From: Paucidesulfovibrio gracilis DSM 16080
GTDB taxonomy: Bacteria > Desulfobacterota > Desulfovibrionia > Desulfovibrionales > Desulfovibrionaceae
Direction: 5' to 3'
NCBI RefSeq assembly: GCF_900167125.1
Contig: NZ_FUYC01000002.1
Location: 62,001-126,000, forward strand
Length of the DNA stretch: 64,000 bases
The stretch's first letter is position 1. Each line of letters starts with the position of its first letter. Of this stretch, positions 32,950-41,502 are shown piece by piece. The position numbers and the translations under genes were made by a program. The notes below the pieces were generated by a model that saw nothing but the letters and a program-made list of their open reading frames with translations, made no database searches and had not been told where the DNA came from.

Positions 32950-33690
32950 ATGACAAAAAAAGAAATTGGTCTGACCAATTCCGCGGGCGATCTCGCTACC
33001 GGGCCGCGCTACAGGGAAATAACCGCCCGCATCCGGGAGATGCTGGCCAATGGTACGTTGTGCGCTGGGGACAAGATCCCGTCGGAACGGAGTTTGGCCG
33101 AACGGTTTCGCGTTTCCCGCAACAGCGTGCGCGAGGCCATCCGGACCTTGGCGGAGCAGGGTATCCTTGAGACCCGGCGGGGGGACGGCACCTATGTGCG
33201 TGAGTCCGACGGCGAACGATTGGCTGCCGCGTTTGTGGCCGGGCTGGAGGCCCAGCGCCATCGTATTGGGGACATCTTTCAGTTTCGCCGCATGATCGAG
33301 CCGCCCATCGCGGCTTTGGCCGCACGGAATGTGAATAAGGAGCAGCTGGACCGGCTCAAGGTGCTGGTGTGCGATCAGCATCAATGTGTGCTGGCCGATA
33401 GGGACGACACGGATTTTGACGTGGCTTTTCATCGGGAGCTGGCCAGAGCCTCGGGCAACCGGGTGGTGGAGGAGGCCTTGAACGCGCTGCATGAGCTGCT
33501 GGCCGAAACCCGTTCCGGTTTTTTACGCCCCCTGGAGCGGCGGGAGAGCGCCCTGCGGGGACATATGCGAATTTTAATGGCTCTGGAAAACGGGGACGGT
33601 GAAGCCGCCTCCCAGGCCATGCGGGAACATTTGCAACGCGCAGAGGCCGCAGCCCTGAGCCGAAAATCATCTTCAACCGACAAAGGATGA
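32950..33690 (+). CDS. FadR-subfamily GntR transcriptional regulator
   Basis: A 246-residue regulator. The winged helix (about residues 18-85) contains SERSLAERFRVSRNSVREAI and the wing GILETRRGDGTYV. The C-terminal all-helical FCD domain binds the effector, with candidate metal ligands in FDVAFHRELARASGNRV. The two operator palindromes around its start point to autoregulation, and their sequence is that of regulators that sense 2-hydroxy or 2-keto acids such as lactate, glycolate or pyruvate (family knowledge). Its stop overlaps the start of a TauE/SafE permease, the likely partner in function. Confidence 0.92.
   Translation: MTKKEIGLTNSAGDLATGPRYREITARIREMLANGTLCAGDKIPSERSLAERFRVSRNSVREAIRTLAEQGILETRRGDGTYVRESDGERLAAAFVAGLEAQRHRIGDIFQFRRMIEPPIAALAARNVNKEQLDRLKVLVCDQHQCVLADRDDTDFDVAFHRELARASGNRVVEEALNALHELLAETRSGFLRPLERRESALRGHMRILMALENGDGEAASQAMREHLQRAEAAALSRKSSSTDKG
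32965..32979. promoter_or_regulatory. GntR-type operator 2, inside the gntR coding region
   Basis: ATTGGT-CTG-ACCAAT is a perfect ATTGGTnnnACCAAT palindrome within codons 6-10 of the regulator gene. Its centre is 30 bp from that of operator 1, close to three helical turns, so two dimers would sit on one DNA face. Confidence 0.8.
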
Positions 33691-34502
33691 ACCGAATGCT
33701 GGAGCAGCTTTTCACCTACGCAGCCCTTGGGGGCGTGGCCGGCGTACTGGCCGGTCTTTTCGGCATCGGCGGCGGGCTGGTCATTGTACCCATGCTCGTG
33801 CTGGCGTTTGAATGGCAGGGCATGGACCCGAACCTGATCATGAAGGTGGCTCTGGGAACCTCCCTGGGGACCATCATTTTTACGTCCATATCCAGCAGCC
33901 TGGCCCACCACAAACGCGGCGCCGTGTTGTGGAAGGTGGTCCTGGCCATTGCGCCGGGCATCATGGTGGGAACGTTTTTGGGCGCTTATTCCGCCCATTG
34001 GCTGCCCACGAATTTTCTCCGCGTATTTTTCGTGGTGTTTTTGTATTATGTGGCCTGGCAGATGTTGACCGGGAAAAAGCCCCCGGCGTCCCGGACCCTG
34101 CCCGGCACCGCAGGCATGTTCGGCGCGGGCGGGATCATCGGCGTGATCTCCAGCTGGGTTGGCATCGGCGGGGGAACGCTTTCCGTCCCCTTTCTGCATT
34201 GGTGCAACACCCGCATCCATGCGGCCATTGGCACGGCTTCGGCCATCGGCTTTTTTATCGCGGTTTCCGGCACGCTCGGGTACATCCTGGGCGGCTGGGG
34301 CGTGGAAGGAGTGCCGGGACCGGCGTTTGGGTATGTTTCCATCCCGGTACTGCTGGGCATCGTCTGCGTGAGCGTGTTCACCGCACCCCTGGGCGCAAAG
34401 CTCGCCCACAGTCTGGACACGGTAAAGCTCAAGCGCATTTTTGCCTGCCTCTTGCTGATCGTCTCCAGTCGGATGTTGCTCAAGGTGTTGGACATTCTGT
34501 AA
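33687..34502 (+). CDS. TauE/SafE family membrane transporter
   Basis: A 271-residue inner-membrane protein with about eight hydrophobic segments. GVLAGLFGIGGGLVIVPMLV and the matching GIISSWVGIGGGTLSVPFL form the two-fold repeat typical of TauE/SafE permeases. These export or import sulfite, sulfoacetate, thiosulfate or organic acids. Its ATG overlaps the gntR stop (ATGA), giving translational coupling; a second ATG at 33696 is possible. With the regulator's operator type, an organic acid substrate such as lactate or a sulfonate seems likely, but this is inference. Confidence 0.9.
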   Translation: MNRMLEQLFTYAALGGVAGVLAGLFGIGGGLVIVPMLVLAFEWQGMDPNLIMKVALGTSLGTIIFTSISSSLAHHKRGAVLWKVVLAIAPGIMVGTFLGAYSAHWLPTNFLRVFFVVFLYYVAWQMLTGKKPPASRTLPGTAGMFGAGGIIGVISSWVGIGGGTLSVPFLHWCNTRIHAAIGTASAIGFFIAVSGTLGYILGGWGVEGVPGPAFGYVSIPVLLGIVCVSVFTAPLGAKLAHSLDTVKLKRIFACLLLIVSSRMLLKVLDIL

Positions 34503-34624
34503 CAGGCTGGCGCAAAGCGACAGCCCCTGGCGTTGGCGTCGACGACCGTGCCGGGCATGGATCGATTGTACCGAGCGGCGCGCCGATTCGGTGGCCTTGA
34601 AGCCCCGCATCCTGCTAGAATAAA

Positions 34625-34657
34625 ACGGGCCGAACCCGGATGGGGCGGCCCGTTTTT
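34625..34657 (+). terminator. Rho-independent terminator after the TauE/SafE gene
   Basis: ACGGGCCG pairs with CGGCCCGT and is followed by TTTTT. A preceding A-run would let it act on the opposite strand too. Confidence 0.88.
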
Positions 34658-34706
34658 GCGCCTCGTTGTTTCGGACCGTGGTGATCCGATCATCCCGGCG
34701 TGATCA

Positions 34707-35168
34707 TCAGGTCAGGCTGTTTTGAAAAACCTGGGCCGGGGTGCCGCCCGCCGGAATGTTGGACCCTGACTTTTCTTTCTGCAGTTTTGCCAGCTGCTGC
34801 ATGTATTGGGTCAGTTCCTGCTGAAGCTGGGCGACTTTTTGCTGTTTTTCCTTTTCAGGCAGGTTGCTTCTCTGCGCTTCCTGAATCTCTTCTTTGATTT
34901 GTTCAATGCGTTCCTTTAGTCGCTCAATGGCCATCTCTTCCGGGCTGGATGGTTCGCTTTCCTTTTGTTTTTGTGCGGCCGAGGCCATGCTTCGACCTTT
35001 GGCGGAAAGGGTCACCTTGTCGCCTTGGGTTTCGCTCAGTTTTTTAGCTTCCTGAAGCGCGTCCTGCAATTGGAGACCGCGGTCTGGCTCGGCCTCGCTG
35101 CCCAAGTGGAGTTTGGGTGATTGGGAGCGTTCGGGAACAAGCCCGCTGGTCATGGTGAGGGAATTCAT
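34707..35168 (-). CDS. FlxA-like coiled-coil protein
   Basis: A 153-residue hydrophilic protein. The first 70 residues are polar and probably flexible. Residues 75-135 form a coiled coil (MAIERLKERIEQIKEEIQEA and QQKVAQLQQELTQYMQQLAK) like the FlxA-like family, known in E. coli as a flagellar-regulon protein of unknown role. The end NIPAGGTPAQVFQNSLT is flexible. AAGGAG precedes ATG 35168; the codon before it is a GTG that could also initiate. A link to motility is suggested by the family, not shown here. Confidence 0.65.
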   Translation of the reverse strand: MNSLTMTSGLVPERSQSPKLHLGSEAEPDRGLQLQDALQEAKKLSETQGDKVTLSAKGRSMASAAQKQKESEPSSPEEMAIERLKERIEQIKEEIQEAQRSNLPEKEKQQKVAQLQQELTQYMQQLAKLQKEKSGSNIPAGGTPAQVFQNSLT

Positions 35169-35289
35169 CACGGCTCCTTTATTATTGTTTCGTACACCCG
35201 GACACTCCTGTTGAGTGCCGCAATCGGTGCCGTTGTGTCTTCATGTTCTTCTTATCGGTCATCAGGTCGATATTGTTTAGTCTGTTTTG

Positions 35290-35333
35290 ATGAAAAAAAT
35301 AAAAAATCCCGCCGGGACATGCGTCACGGCGGG
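35290..35333 (-). terminator. Terminator of the DUF5684 gene
   Basis: Read on the complementary strand, CCCGCCG pairs with CGGCGGG and is followed by ATTTTTTATTTTTTT. Confidence 0.85.
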
Positions 35334-35419
35334 GTGGAATCGGCGTCAGGTCCAGACCGGCAAAAGGGGCGCCTTGCGCCTTGTGTCTGGGGATATCCGG
35401 CCGGTGGATGAAGGAAAAA

Positions 35420-35746
35420 CTATTCGACAGGGCGGTACTGGGCGCTGCCGAAACCGAGGATAGGCACGAAGATGAAACTCAGGAACAGGAGTCCCAGACC
35501 GAAAGGTACGCCGTAGCCGAAGTTTTTGGCCAGGCGAATGCTGATGACCACACCGATGATGATGTTCAGAATCGGTACGAGCAGCAACAGGAGCCACCAC
35601 CAGGGCTTGCCCACGATGCGCAGGAGCACGATGATGTTGTAGAAGGGAACCAAGATTGCCCAGCCGGGTTCCCCTGCTTTTTCATACGTCTTCCAGTAGC
35701 CCGCCAAAATGATAATGGTGATGGCGATCCAGATGATGAATTCCAT
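35420..35746 (-). CDS. DUF5684-type membrane protein
   Basis: A 108-residue protein with three hydrophobic segments: MEFIIWIAITIIILAGYW, then a loop KAGEPGWAILVPFYNIIVLL, and LLLLLVPILNIIIGVVISI followed by a last helix. The GEPGWAxxVPxYN motif and following KPWWW are typical of the DUF5684/signal-peptidase-associated small membrane proteins. The role is unknown. GGAGGGG lies 4 bases before ATG 35746. It is monocistronic with its own terminator. Confidence 0.75.
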   Translation of the reverse strand: MEFIIWIAITIIILAGYWKTYEKAGEPGWAILVPFYNIIVLLRIVGKPWWWLLLLLVPILNIIIGVVISIRLAKNFGYGVPFGLGLLFLSFIFVPILGFGSAQYRPVE

Positions 35747-36108
35747 TTCCCCTCCATCTGTTTGCGTCTTGCGTGCCGTGCACGGGACAGTGTTAACGTG
35801 TATCGGACTAGTAGTGCCTTGCATGGTAGAATGTCAAACACTGTTCTGGGCATGCCGGGGGCTTGTGTCATGGTGGCCACTTTCACCGCCGCACCTACTG
35901 CTGCCCTGCCGGGTTGTTGCGCGGCCTCGGGGATCCGGCAACGACGAGGCGGATGTTTTGGGGCAACCCCTTGCGGATGTGGTGAGAATTCATTACCCCA
36001 AGACCATGCGTGCGCTCTGATCCTATAGTTATCCGGCCGCCCGCCGATATGTTGACTACGGTTGTTGCCCGCTCCGTTTCATTCAATTCCTTCTTTAGGA
36101 TATGCGTA
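35747..36108. other. Intergenic region before the glycan cluster
   Basis: No gene is supported between the two divergent genes. The segment must hold the promoters of both. Short overlapping frames here have no recognisable motif or good ribosome-binding site. Confidence 0.4.
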
Positions 36109-37188
36109 ATGGTTCGATTCGCTCTTGTTGGTTGTGGCCGGATAGCCCAAAAATACGGCACGTTGTTTTCGAACGGTCGTGTCAGGCATTCCAGCCTGGT
36201 TGCGGCGTGCGAGGTCAAGGAAGAGCGGCGGCTCAAGTTCGGGGAAACATTTCGCGTCCCTGTTTTTGAGGATATTTCGTCCATGATGGCAGCCCATGGG
36301 GATGCCATCGACGTCGTGGTCATCCTCACGGAAAGCGGCAAGCACGCCCAGGTCGCGTTTGAGGTATTGGAATATGGAAAGCATCTTGTGGTGGAAAAGC
36401 CCATGGCCCTGCGTCTGCGGGACGCCGATGAGATGGTCCGGCGTTGCGATGCCGCCGGAGTGAAGCTGTTCGTGGTCAAGCAGAACAGGTTCAACCTGCC
36501 TGTGGTGAAGTTGAAGCAAGCCCTGGACGCCGGGCGTTTCGGCAGGATCACCATGGGAACGGTGCGGGTGCGGTGGTGCCGCAAGCAGGAATATTACGAC
36601 CAGGATGCCTGGCGGGGAACCTGGGCCATGGACGGCGGGGTGTTTGCTAATCAGGCCAGCCACCACATTGACCTGCTGGAATGGATGCTTGGCGAACCCG
36701 TGTCGGTTTTTGCCAAGAGCCGGACGGCCCTGGTGGATGTTGAGGTGGAGGACACCGGTGTTGCGGTGATAACGTTTGCGGGCGGAGCCATCGGCATTGT
36801 TGAAGCCACCAACGCCACCCGTCCGACAGATTTGGAAGGCTCCATTTCCATTCTGGGGGAAAAGGGAACCGCCGAGATAGGCGGATTTGCCGTGAACGAA
36901 ATGAAGGTCTGGCAATTCGAGGAGCCGGAACCCGACGACGAGACCGTGTTGCGCGAATGCCGTACAAATCCGCCGGATGTCTACGGCTTTGGACACATTG
37001 AGTATCTCAACAACGTTGTGGCCTGCCTTGAAAAGGGCAGCCCTTCCCTTGTCGACGGCATTGAGGGGAGAAAGTCGCTGGAATTGATCAACGCGATGTA
37101 CGAATCCATTGAAACCGGAAAGGAAGTGCGGCTCAAGTTCCGGCCCGTTCACTGCAAGTTGGGACATTGTCGGGAAGATTGGGTGTAG
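36109..37188 (+). CDS. Gfo/Idh/MocA family sugar oxidoreductase
   Basis: A 359-residue NAD(P)-dependent oxidoreductase. The Rossmann motif is FALVGCGRIAQKYG, the catalytic Lys lies in VVEKPMALRLRDADEM (EKP motif), and the C-terminal domain contains the active-site HHIDLLEWMLGEP. It resembles the WlbA/WbpB/GnnA group, which oxidises C3 of a nucleotide sugar to a ketone. A formyltransferase and a PLP aminotransferase follow at once, so the three likely make a 3-formamido sugar. The start ATG 36109 fits the fold; upstream in-frame codons do not. AGGATAT precedes it. Confidence 0.92.
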   Translation: MVRFALVGCGRIAQKYGTLFSNGRVRHSSLVAACEVKEERRLKFGETFRVPVFEDISSMMAAHGDAIDVVVILTESGKHAQVAFEVLEYGKHLVVEKPMALRLRDADEMVRRCDAAGVKLFVVKQNRFNLPVVKLKQALDAGRFGRITMGTVRVRWCRKQEYYDQDAWRGTWAMDGGVFANQASHHIDLLEWMLGEPVSVFAKSRTALVDVEVEDTGVAVITFAGGAIGIVEATNATRPTDLEGSISILGEKGTAEIGGFAVNEMKVWQFEEPEPDDETVLRECRTNPPDVYGFGHIEYLNNVVACLEKGSPSLVDGIEGRKSLELINAMYESIETGKEVRLKFRPVHCKLGHCREDWV

Positions 37189-37190
37189 CT

Positions 37191-37994
37191 TTGAGAAAAG
37201 TGGCTTTTTTGGGAAGAAAAACCGTTGCAACGCAGTGCTTTAAGCATGTTCTAGAACTGCGGCGCAAGGGGATTGTGGATATTGTGGGCGCTCTTTCCAC
37301 GCGGCATGTGCTCGACGAGGAGGAAAGTGTGGTCTCCCTCTGTGAACGGGAAGGCGTTCCCCTTTTGGCCTCACTTGAGGACTATCTGGCGTTGCCCGAA
37401 GTGGATGTGTTGTTTTCCGTGCAGTATGAGCGGATATTGACCTCTTTTGAGCTGTCCAAGGCCTCGGAACTCAACGTGAATCTGCATATGGCCCCGTTGC
37501 CGGAGTATCGAGGCTGCAATCAGTTTTCCTGGGCGTTGCTGGACGGAGCCGAAGAATTCGGAACCACGCTTCATGTTATGAATGAACGCATCGACAATGG
37601 GGACATTCTGTTTGAAAAACGGTTTCCGATACCTGCGGCCTGCTGGGTGGAGGATCTTTATGCCCTGACCGTGGCGGCATCTGTCCAATTGTTTGCGGAG
37701 CATGCCGAACAGATTGTTACCGGCGACTACACCCGGACGAAACAATCGGATATTTCCGCAAGAACCTCCTCGCTGCATTTCCGTGACGAGATTTCGGAGA
37801 TGAAGCGGGTGGATCTTTCCTGGGAAGCGGACAAGATCCACGCACATGTCAGGGCGACGAGCATGCCCGGGTTTCCACCTCCGTATTACATTGCCGACGG
37901 CCAGCAGCAACATATTGTTGCAAGCCGATACGCGCTGCGCAACGGGCGGTTGGAACGCGGATCGCAACACCCGGTACAGCAGGATGGCAGATGA
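37191..37994 (+). CDS. Formyltransferase (sugar N-formyltransferase candidate)
   Basis: A 267-residue protein with the methionyl-tRNA formyltransferase fold. The segment VNLHMAPLPEYRGCNQFSWA followed by TTLHVMNERIDNGDILF supplies the catalytic Asn, His and Asp of N10-formyl-tetrahydrofolate enzymes. It lacks the tRNA-binding C-terminal domain size of Fmt. Its stop overlaps the aminotransferase start by 4 bases, so it most likely formylates the amino sugar made by that enzyme. I use TTG 37191, right after the preceding stop, because RKVAFLGRK is the normal first strand; TTG 37167 is also in frame. Confidence 0.82.
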   Translation: MRKVAFLGRKTVATQCFKHVLELRRKGIVDIVGALSTRHVLDEEESVVSLCEREGVPLLASLEDYLALPEVDVLFSVQYERILTSFELSKASELNVNLHMAPLPEYRGCNQFSWALLDGAEEFGTTLHVMNERIDNGDILFEKRFPIPAACWVEDLYALTVAASVQLFAEHAEQIVTGDYTRTKQSDISARTSSLHFRDEISEMKRVDLSWEADKIHAHVRATSMPGFPPPYYIADGQQQHIVASRYALRNGRLERGSQHPVQQDGR

Positions 37995-39094
37995 ATATCC
38001 CATTGGTTGATTTGGGCGCCCAATACGAGCGCATTCAGCACGAAATGGAACCTGCCCTTGCAGCCGTTCTCCAGCGGTCCCAATTTATCGGCGGCGAGCC
38101 GGTCGCCTGTTTTGAGAAGCAGTTTGCAGCGTATTGCAGCGCCGCGTACTGCGTGGGCGTCGGCAACGGCACGGACGCCTTGTTCCTGACGCTCAAGGCC
38201 TTGGGCATTGGCGCTGGCCACGAGGTTGTGGTTCCGGCCACGAGTTTCGTAGCCACGGCCGAGGCCGTGTCCATGGCCGGAGCACGGCCGGTTTTTGCGG
38301 ATGTTCATCCCGAGACCTACACGCTTGATCCGCGGGCCGTGGAACCCTGCATCACCCCGAGGACCAGGGCGCTGCTGCCGGTGCACCTCTATGGCTGTCC
38401 GGCCGACATGGACGCCCTGGCGGAAATCGCCCGGCGCCATGGACTCCACCTGATTCAGGACGCGGCCCAGGCGCATGGGGCCGCTGTAAACGGTAACCCC
38501 ATCGCGAACTACGGAACCTGTTGCTATAGTTTTTATCCGGGAAAGAACTTGGGAGCGTATGGCGACGCAGGCGCGGTCGTCACCAACGACGAAGCCTTGG
38601 CCGTGATGGTGCGGAAGTGGGCCAATCACGGGCGGATCGCCAAATATGATCATGAATTTCCGGCCGTCAATTCCAGGTTGGACGGCCTTCAGGCCGCTGT
38701 TCTTTCGGTAAAGTTGCGGCATCTGGAATCATGGACCAGGGCGCGGGAGCAGGCGGCGCAGCACTACGATCATCTGCTCGCAAACATACCGGCCATTCGC
38801 CGCCCCTTGGTGCCTTCGGGGAGGCGGCATGTGTTTCACCTCTACGCCCTCCAGTGCGAAAAGCGCGATGGCCTGCGTCAATTTTTGTCCGACCGGGGCG
38901 TGCGGACCGGCATTCACTACCCCACAGCCTTGCCTTTTCTCCCGGCCTATGCGGATTCGGGCCATGCACCTGGGGATTTTCCCGTGGCGTTTCAGTTGCA
39001 GAATACGACGTTGTCGCTCCCGATGTTTCCTGAACTGACGCAAGCGCAACAACAGTACATTGCGGAAAGCATAACCCTTTGGCCGGACCAATAA
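37991..39094 (+). CDS. DegT/DnrJ/EryC1/StrS sugar aminotransferase
   Basis: A 367-residue PLP-dependent aminotransferase. The Schiff-base Lys is K185 in YPGKNLGAYGDAGAV, with the conserved GNGTDAL (59-65) and DAAQAHGA (157-164) regions. It transfers an amino group, usually from glutamate, to a keto sugar nucleotide. The start MNIPLVDLGAQYERI is the family norm and overlaps the formyltransferase stop. With the oxidoreductase it forms a 3-keto to 3-amino step, as in WlbC or GnnB systems. Confidence 0.93.
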   Translation: MNIPLVDLGAQYERIQHEMEPALAAVLQRSQFIGGEPVACFEKQFAAYCSAAYCVGVGNGTDALFLTLKALGIGAGHEVVVPATSFVATAEAVSMAGARPVFADVHPETYTLDPRAVEPCITPRTRALLPVHLYGCPADMDALAEIARRHGLHLIQDAAQAHGAAVNGNPIANYGTCCYSFYPGKNLGAYGDAGAVVTNDEALAVMVRKWANHGRIAKYDHEFPAVNSRLDGLQAAVLSVKLRHLESWTRAREQAAQHYDHLLANIPAIRRPLVPSGRRHVFHLYALQCEKRDGLRQFLSDRGVRTGIHYPTALPFLPAYADSGHAPGDFPVAFQLQNTTLSLPMFPELTQAQQQYIAESITLWPDQ

Positions 39095-39100
39095 GATACT

Positions 39101-40258
39101 ATGAAAGTTCTTTCCATAACTCCCGACATCGACAGCGGCGGGGCCGCGAAAAGTCTTTTTCTTCTGGCGCGCCAGGTCGTGGCGGAAGGGCACGAAATGC
39201 ACATCATCAGCATTGCCAAGCCCTCAAGAACGAAACGCAAGGTCGAGGAACTCGCGGCCATGGGCGTTACCGTGGACTATTTCGACATTCCCTATTTTCC
39301 CCTGAAGCTTTACGTCTGCCCCATCCCCTTTGTTCGCAACGCCAAACGGACCGTGCGGTCCCTTCCCGTCTACCGGCAGCTTGCGGCAAGGGTGCGCGAA
39401 CTGGGTCCGGATATCATTCATTACAACAGTTATACCACGCTGTTGATCGCCCAATGGCTGAAGGGGTATCCCGCCGTGCTGCACGCCCGGGAGGTTATGG
39501 TGGAGCCGACTCGGTCCATGCCGCTGGTGCGGCATATGGTACGGCGCAGGATTGACGAGATCGTCGCCATTGCCCCGGAAGAGGGGGAACAGGCGGAACG
39601 CGTTTTTGGCATCCCCGTCACCACGGTGTTCAACTGGCCGGAGAAGCCGCAGCAGCTGCTGCCCATGCCCGAAGACGGGCCGTTGGTGTATGCTGTTTTT
39701 TCTCATGTCACGCCCGTCAAAGGACATCTGGAATGCGTCAAGGCCTGCGCCCTGGTTGCGGACGAGCTTCGGCAGGCAAATGTTCGGATCCGTCTTTTCG
39801 GCGGTCGGGTGCCGATTCACGAGGGCTATTATCAGTCCTGCGTGCGCTTCATTCATGAGCACGGCCTGGATGACATTGTCAGCTTTCCCGGGTTCGTGGA
39901 CAATCCGGAAGAGGAGATGCGCCGGATTCATCTGCTTATCCGTCCGGACACCACGGGCCACTCCTGGGGGCGCGACATCATCGAATGCATGAGCCTGGGG
40001 CGTCCGGTCCTGGCCATGGGAGCACGGGACGTTATGGTCAAGAATGGACTGACCGGAACCCTGGTTCCCATTGGGGACGTTGCGGCGTTGGCAAAGGGCA
40101 TGGTCGAGCTGGCCGATTTGAACACGTTGCAGAAACTGGGGCGCAATGCCTACCGGTTTGCGACCGAGCATTTCGACCGTGTGGACAATCCGCAACGGAT
40201 CATCCGGCGAATGGAATCCTTGGTCGAACGGCGTGCGCAAGGAAAAGGCAGAGGATAA
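39101..40258 (+). CDS. Glycosyltransferase family 4 protein
   Basis: A 385-residue GT-B glycosyltransferase. The N-terminal domain opens MKVLSITPDIDSGGAAKSLF, with a GG acceptor-binding loop. The donor domain carries VKGHLECVKACALVA, IRLFGG and the GT4 signature DTTGHSWGRDIIECMSLGRP, in which E binds the nucleotide sugar. It adds a sugar to a growing glycan or lipid carrier at the cytoplasmic membrane; the sugar is unknown. It follows the aminotransferase by 6 bases in the same operon. Confidence 0.93.
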   Translation: MKVLSITPDIDSGGAAKSLFLLARQVVAEGHEMHIISIAKPSRTKRKVEELAAMGVTVDYFDIPYFPLKLYVCPIPFVRNAKRTVRSLPVYRQLAARVRELGPDIIHYNSYTTLLIAQWLKGYPAVLHAREVMVEPTRSMPLVRHMVRRRIDEIVAIAPEEGEQAERVFGIPVTTVFNWPEKPQQLLPMPEDGPLVYAVFSHVTPVKGHLECVKACALVADELRQANVRIRLFGGRVPIHEGYYQSCVRFIHEHGLDDIVSFPGFVDNPEEEMRRIHLLIRPDTTGHSWGRDIIECMSLGRPVLAMGARDVMVKNGLTGTLVPIGDVAALAKGMVELADLNTLQKLGRNAYRFATEHFDRVDNPQRIIRRMESLVERRAQGKGRG

Positions 40259-40260
40259 AC

Positions 40261-41502
40261 ATGTCTCCGGTATTGGTCATCGCCTTTAAATTTCCTCCGT
40301 TTGCGGGAGTTGGCGGGTTTCGTTGGACTAAGATGGTGAAGTACTTGGCCAGACTCGGCAGAGAGGTCCACGTGGTTACGGTGGACTGGGACGCCTCCGG
40401 GCCGGGTATTCTCCCCGAAAAGTATTATTCCCCCCTCGTTCACGTCCACCGGATCGCCTCTGGTTTTCCACACAAACAGTTGCATTACAGGGGGAATGAT
40501 CCTTCCTGCATCGCCCTGCGTGAGGAAGCTCGTACCCAGATGATGGATTCGGGTTTTTTTGATGAGGCGGGTGCCTGGGGCGAAACCCTGATACCCGCCT
40601 GCCGGGAGCTTATAGCCCGCCATGGAATACGGCTTGCTATCGCTACCGGGCATCCTTTTCACGCCAATGAATGGGCCGCTGCGTTAAAAGCGCAAACCCC
40701 CGGGTTGAAGCTCATTCAGGATTTTAGGGATCTCATTTCCTCACTCATGGTCAACACCGCTGCCACGCAAGACGATTGTCTGGCAATGCAACGCCGCTGC
40801 GTTGAACAAGCTGATGCCGTTGTTGCTATATCCGCAGGCATGGTCCGGATTCTCCAACAGGAAACGCCTTCGGATATATATCACGTCATCCGCAACGGTT
40901 TTGACCCGGAACGGCTTGAAGCGTTTCGCAAGTCCCCAGAAGACCGCCGTCCGACAGCTCCCCTTTCATTTTGCTATCTCGGCAGTCTGGGATTCGGCCG
41001 GCATTTGGTGATGGATTCGTTTTTGCAAGCCGTTGCGAGAGTGGCTGCTCGGGGCAGACGCATCTTGGTGACCATGTGTGGCGACAATCACGGGTATATC
41101 GCCAAGAAATTCAGGAACCTTGTAGATGCGCGGATATTGCGGTTGCACCCCAGCATGCCATGGGACCGAGCCATGCGCCTTGCCATGGAAAGCGATTTCG
41201 GTCTGAATTTACTGTCTCCTCCTATGGGGCATTACCTCCCTACCAAGATTTATGACTACGTGGGAGGAAGGCTTCCATGCCTGTCCATCGGTCCGGAGGG
41301 AGACACATCGGAGCTTTTGCGGGAGCGGGATTGCGGCGTGGCTTTGCCTCAGGATCAAACCGTGATTGCACGGGCGATGGATACCTGGTGCGACACGCTT
41401 CCCCGGTTTTCCTTCAAGGATGTAGATCAACTCGGCGTGGACCGTCTCGCCGCGGAATACAATACGCTCATCAACCGTATTGTCGGAGAACCTCATGGAT
41501 AA
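40261..41502 (+). CDS. GT-B glycosyltransferase (family 4-like)
   Basis: A 413-residue GT-B glycosyltransferase. The start MSPVLVIAFKFPPFAGVGGF is the acceptor-domain strand with a GG loop, and the donor domain holds DIYHVIRNGFDPERLEAF, ARILRLHPSMPWDRAMRLAM and PTKIYDYVGGRLPCLSIGPE, as in WcaI/family 4 enzymes. AGAGGATAAAC precedes the ATG, 2 bases after the previous stop. It probably extends the same glycan as its neighbours. Confidence 0.9.
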   Translation: MSPVLVIAFKFPPFAGVGGFRWTKMVKYLARLGREVHVVTVDWDASGPGILPEKYYSPLVHVHRIASGFPHKQLHYRGNDPSCIALREEARTQMMDSGFFDEAGAWGETLIPACRELIARHGIRLAIATGHPFHANEWAAALKAQTPGLKLIQDFRDLISSLMVNTAATQDDCLAMQRRCVEQADAVVAISAGMVRILQQETPSDIYHVIRNGFDPERLEAFRKSPEDRRPTAPLSFCYLGSLGFGRHLVMDSFLQAVARVAARGRRILVTMCGDNHGYIAKKFRNLVDARILRLHPSMPWDRAMRLAMESDFGLNLLSPPMGHYLPTKIYDYVGGRLPCLSIGPEGDTSELLRERDCGVALPQDQTVIARAMDTWCDTLPRFSFKDVDQLGVDRLAAEYNTLINRIVGEPHG

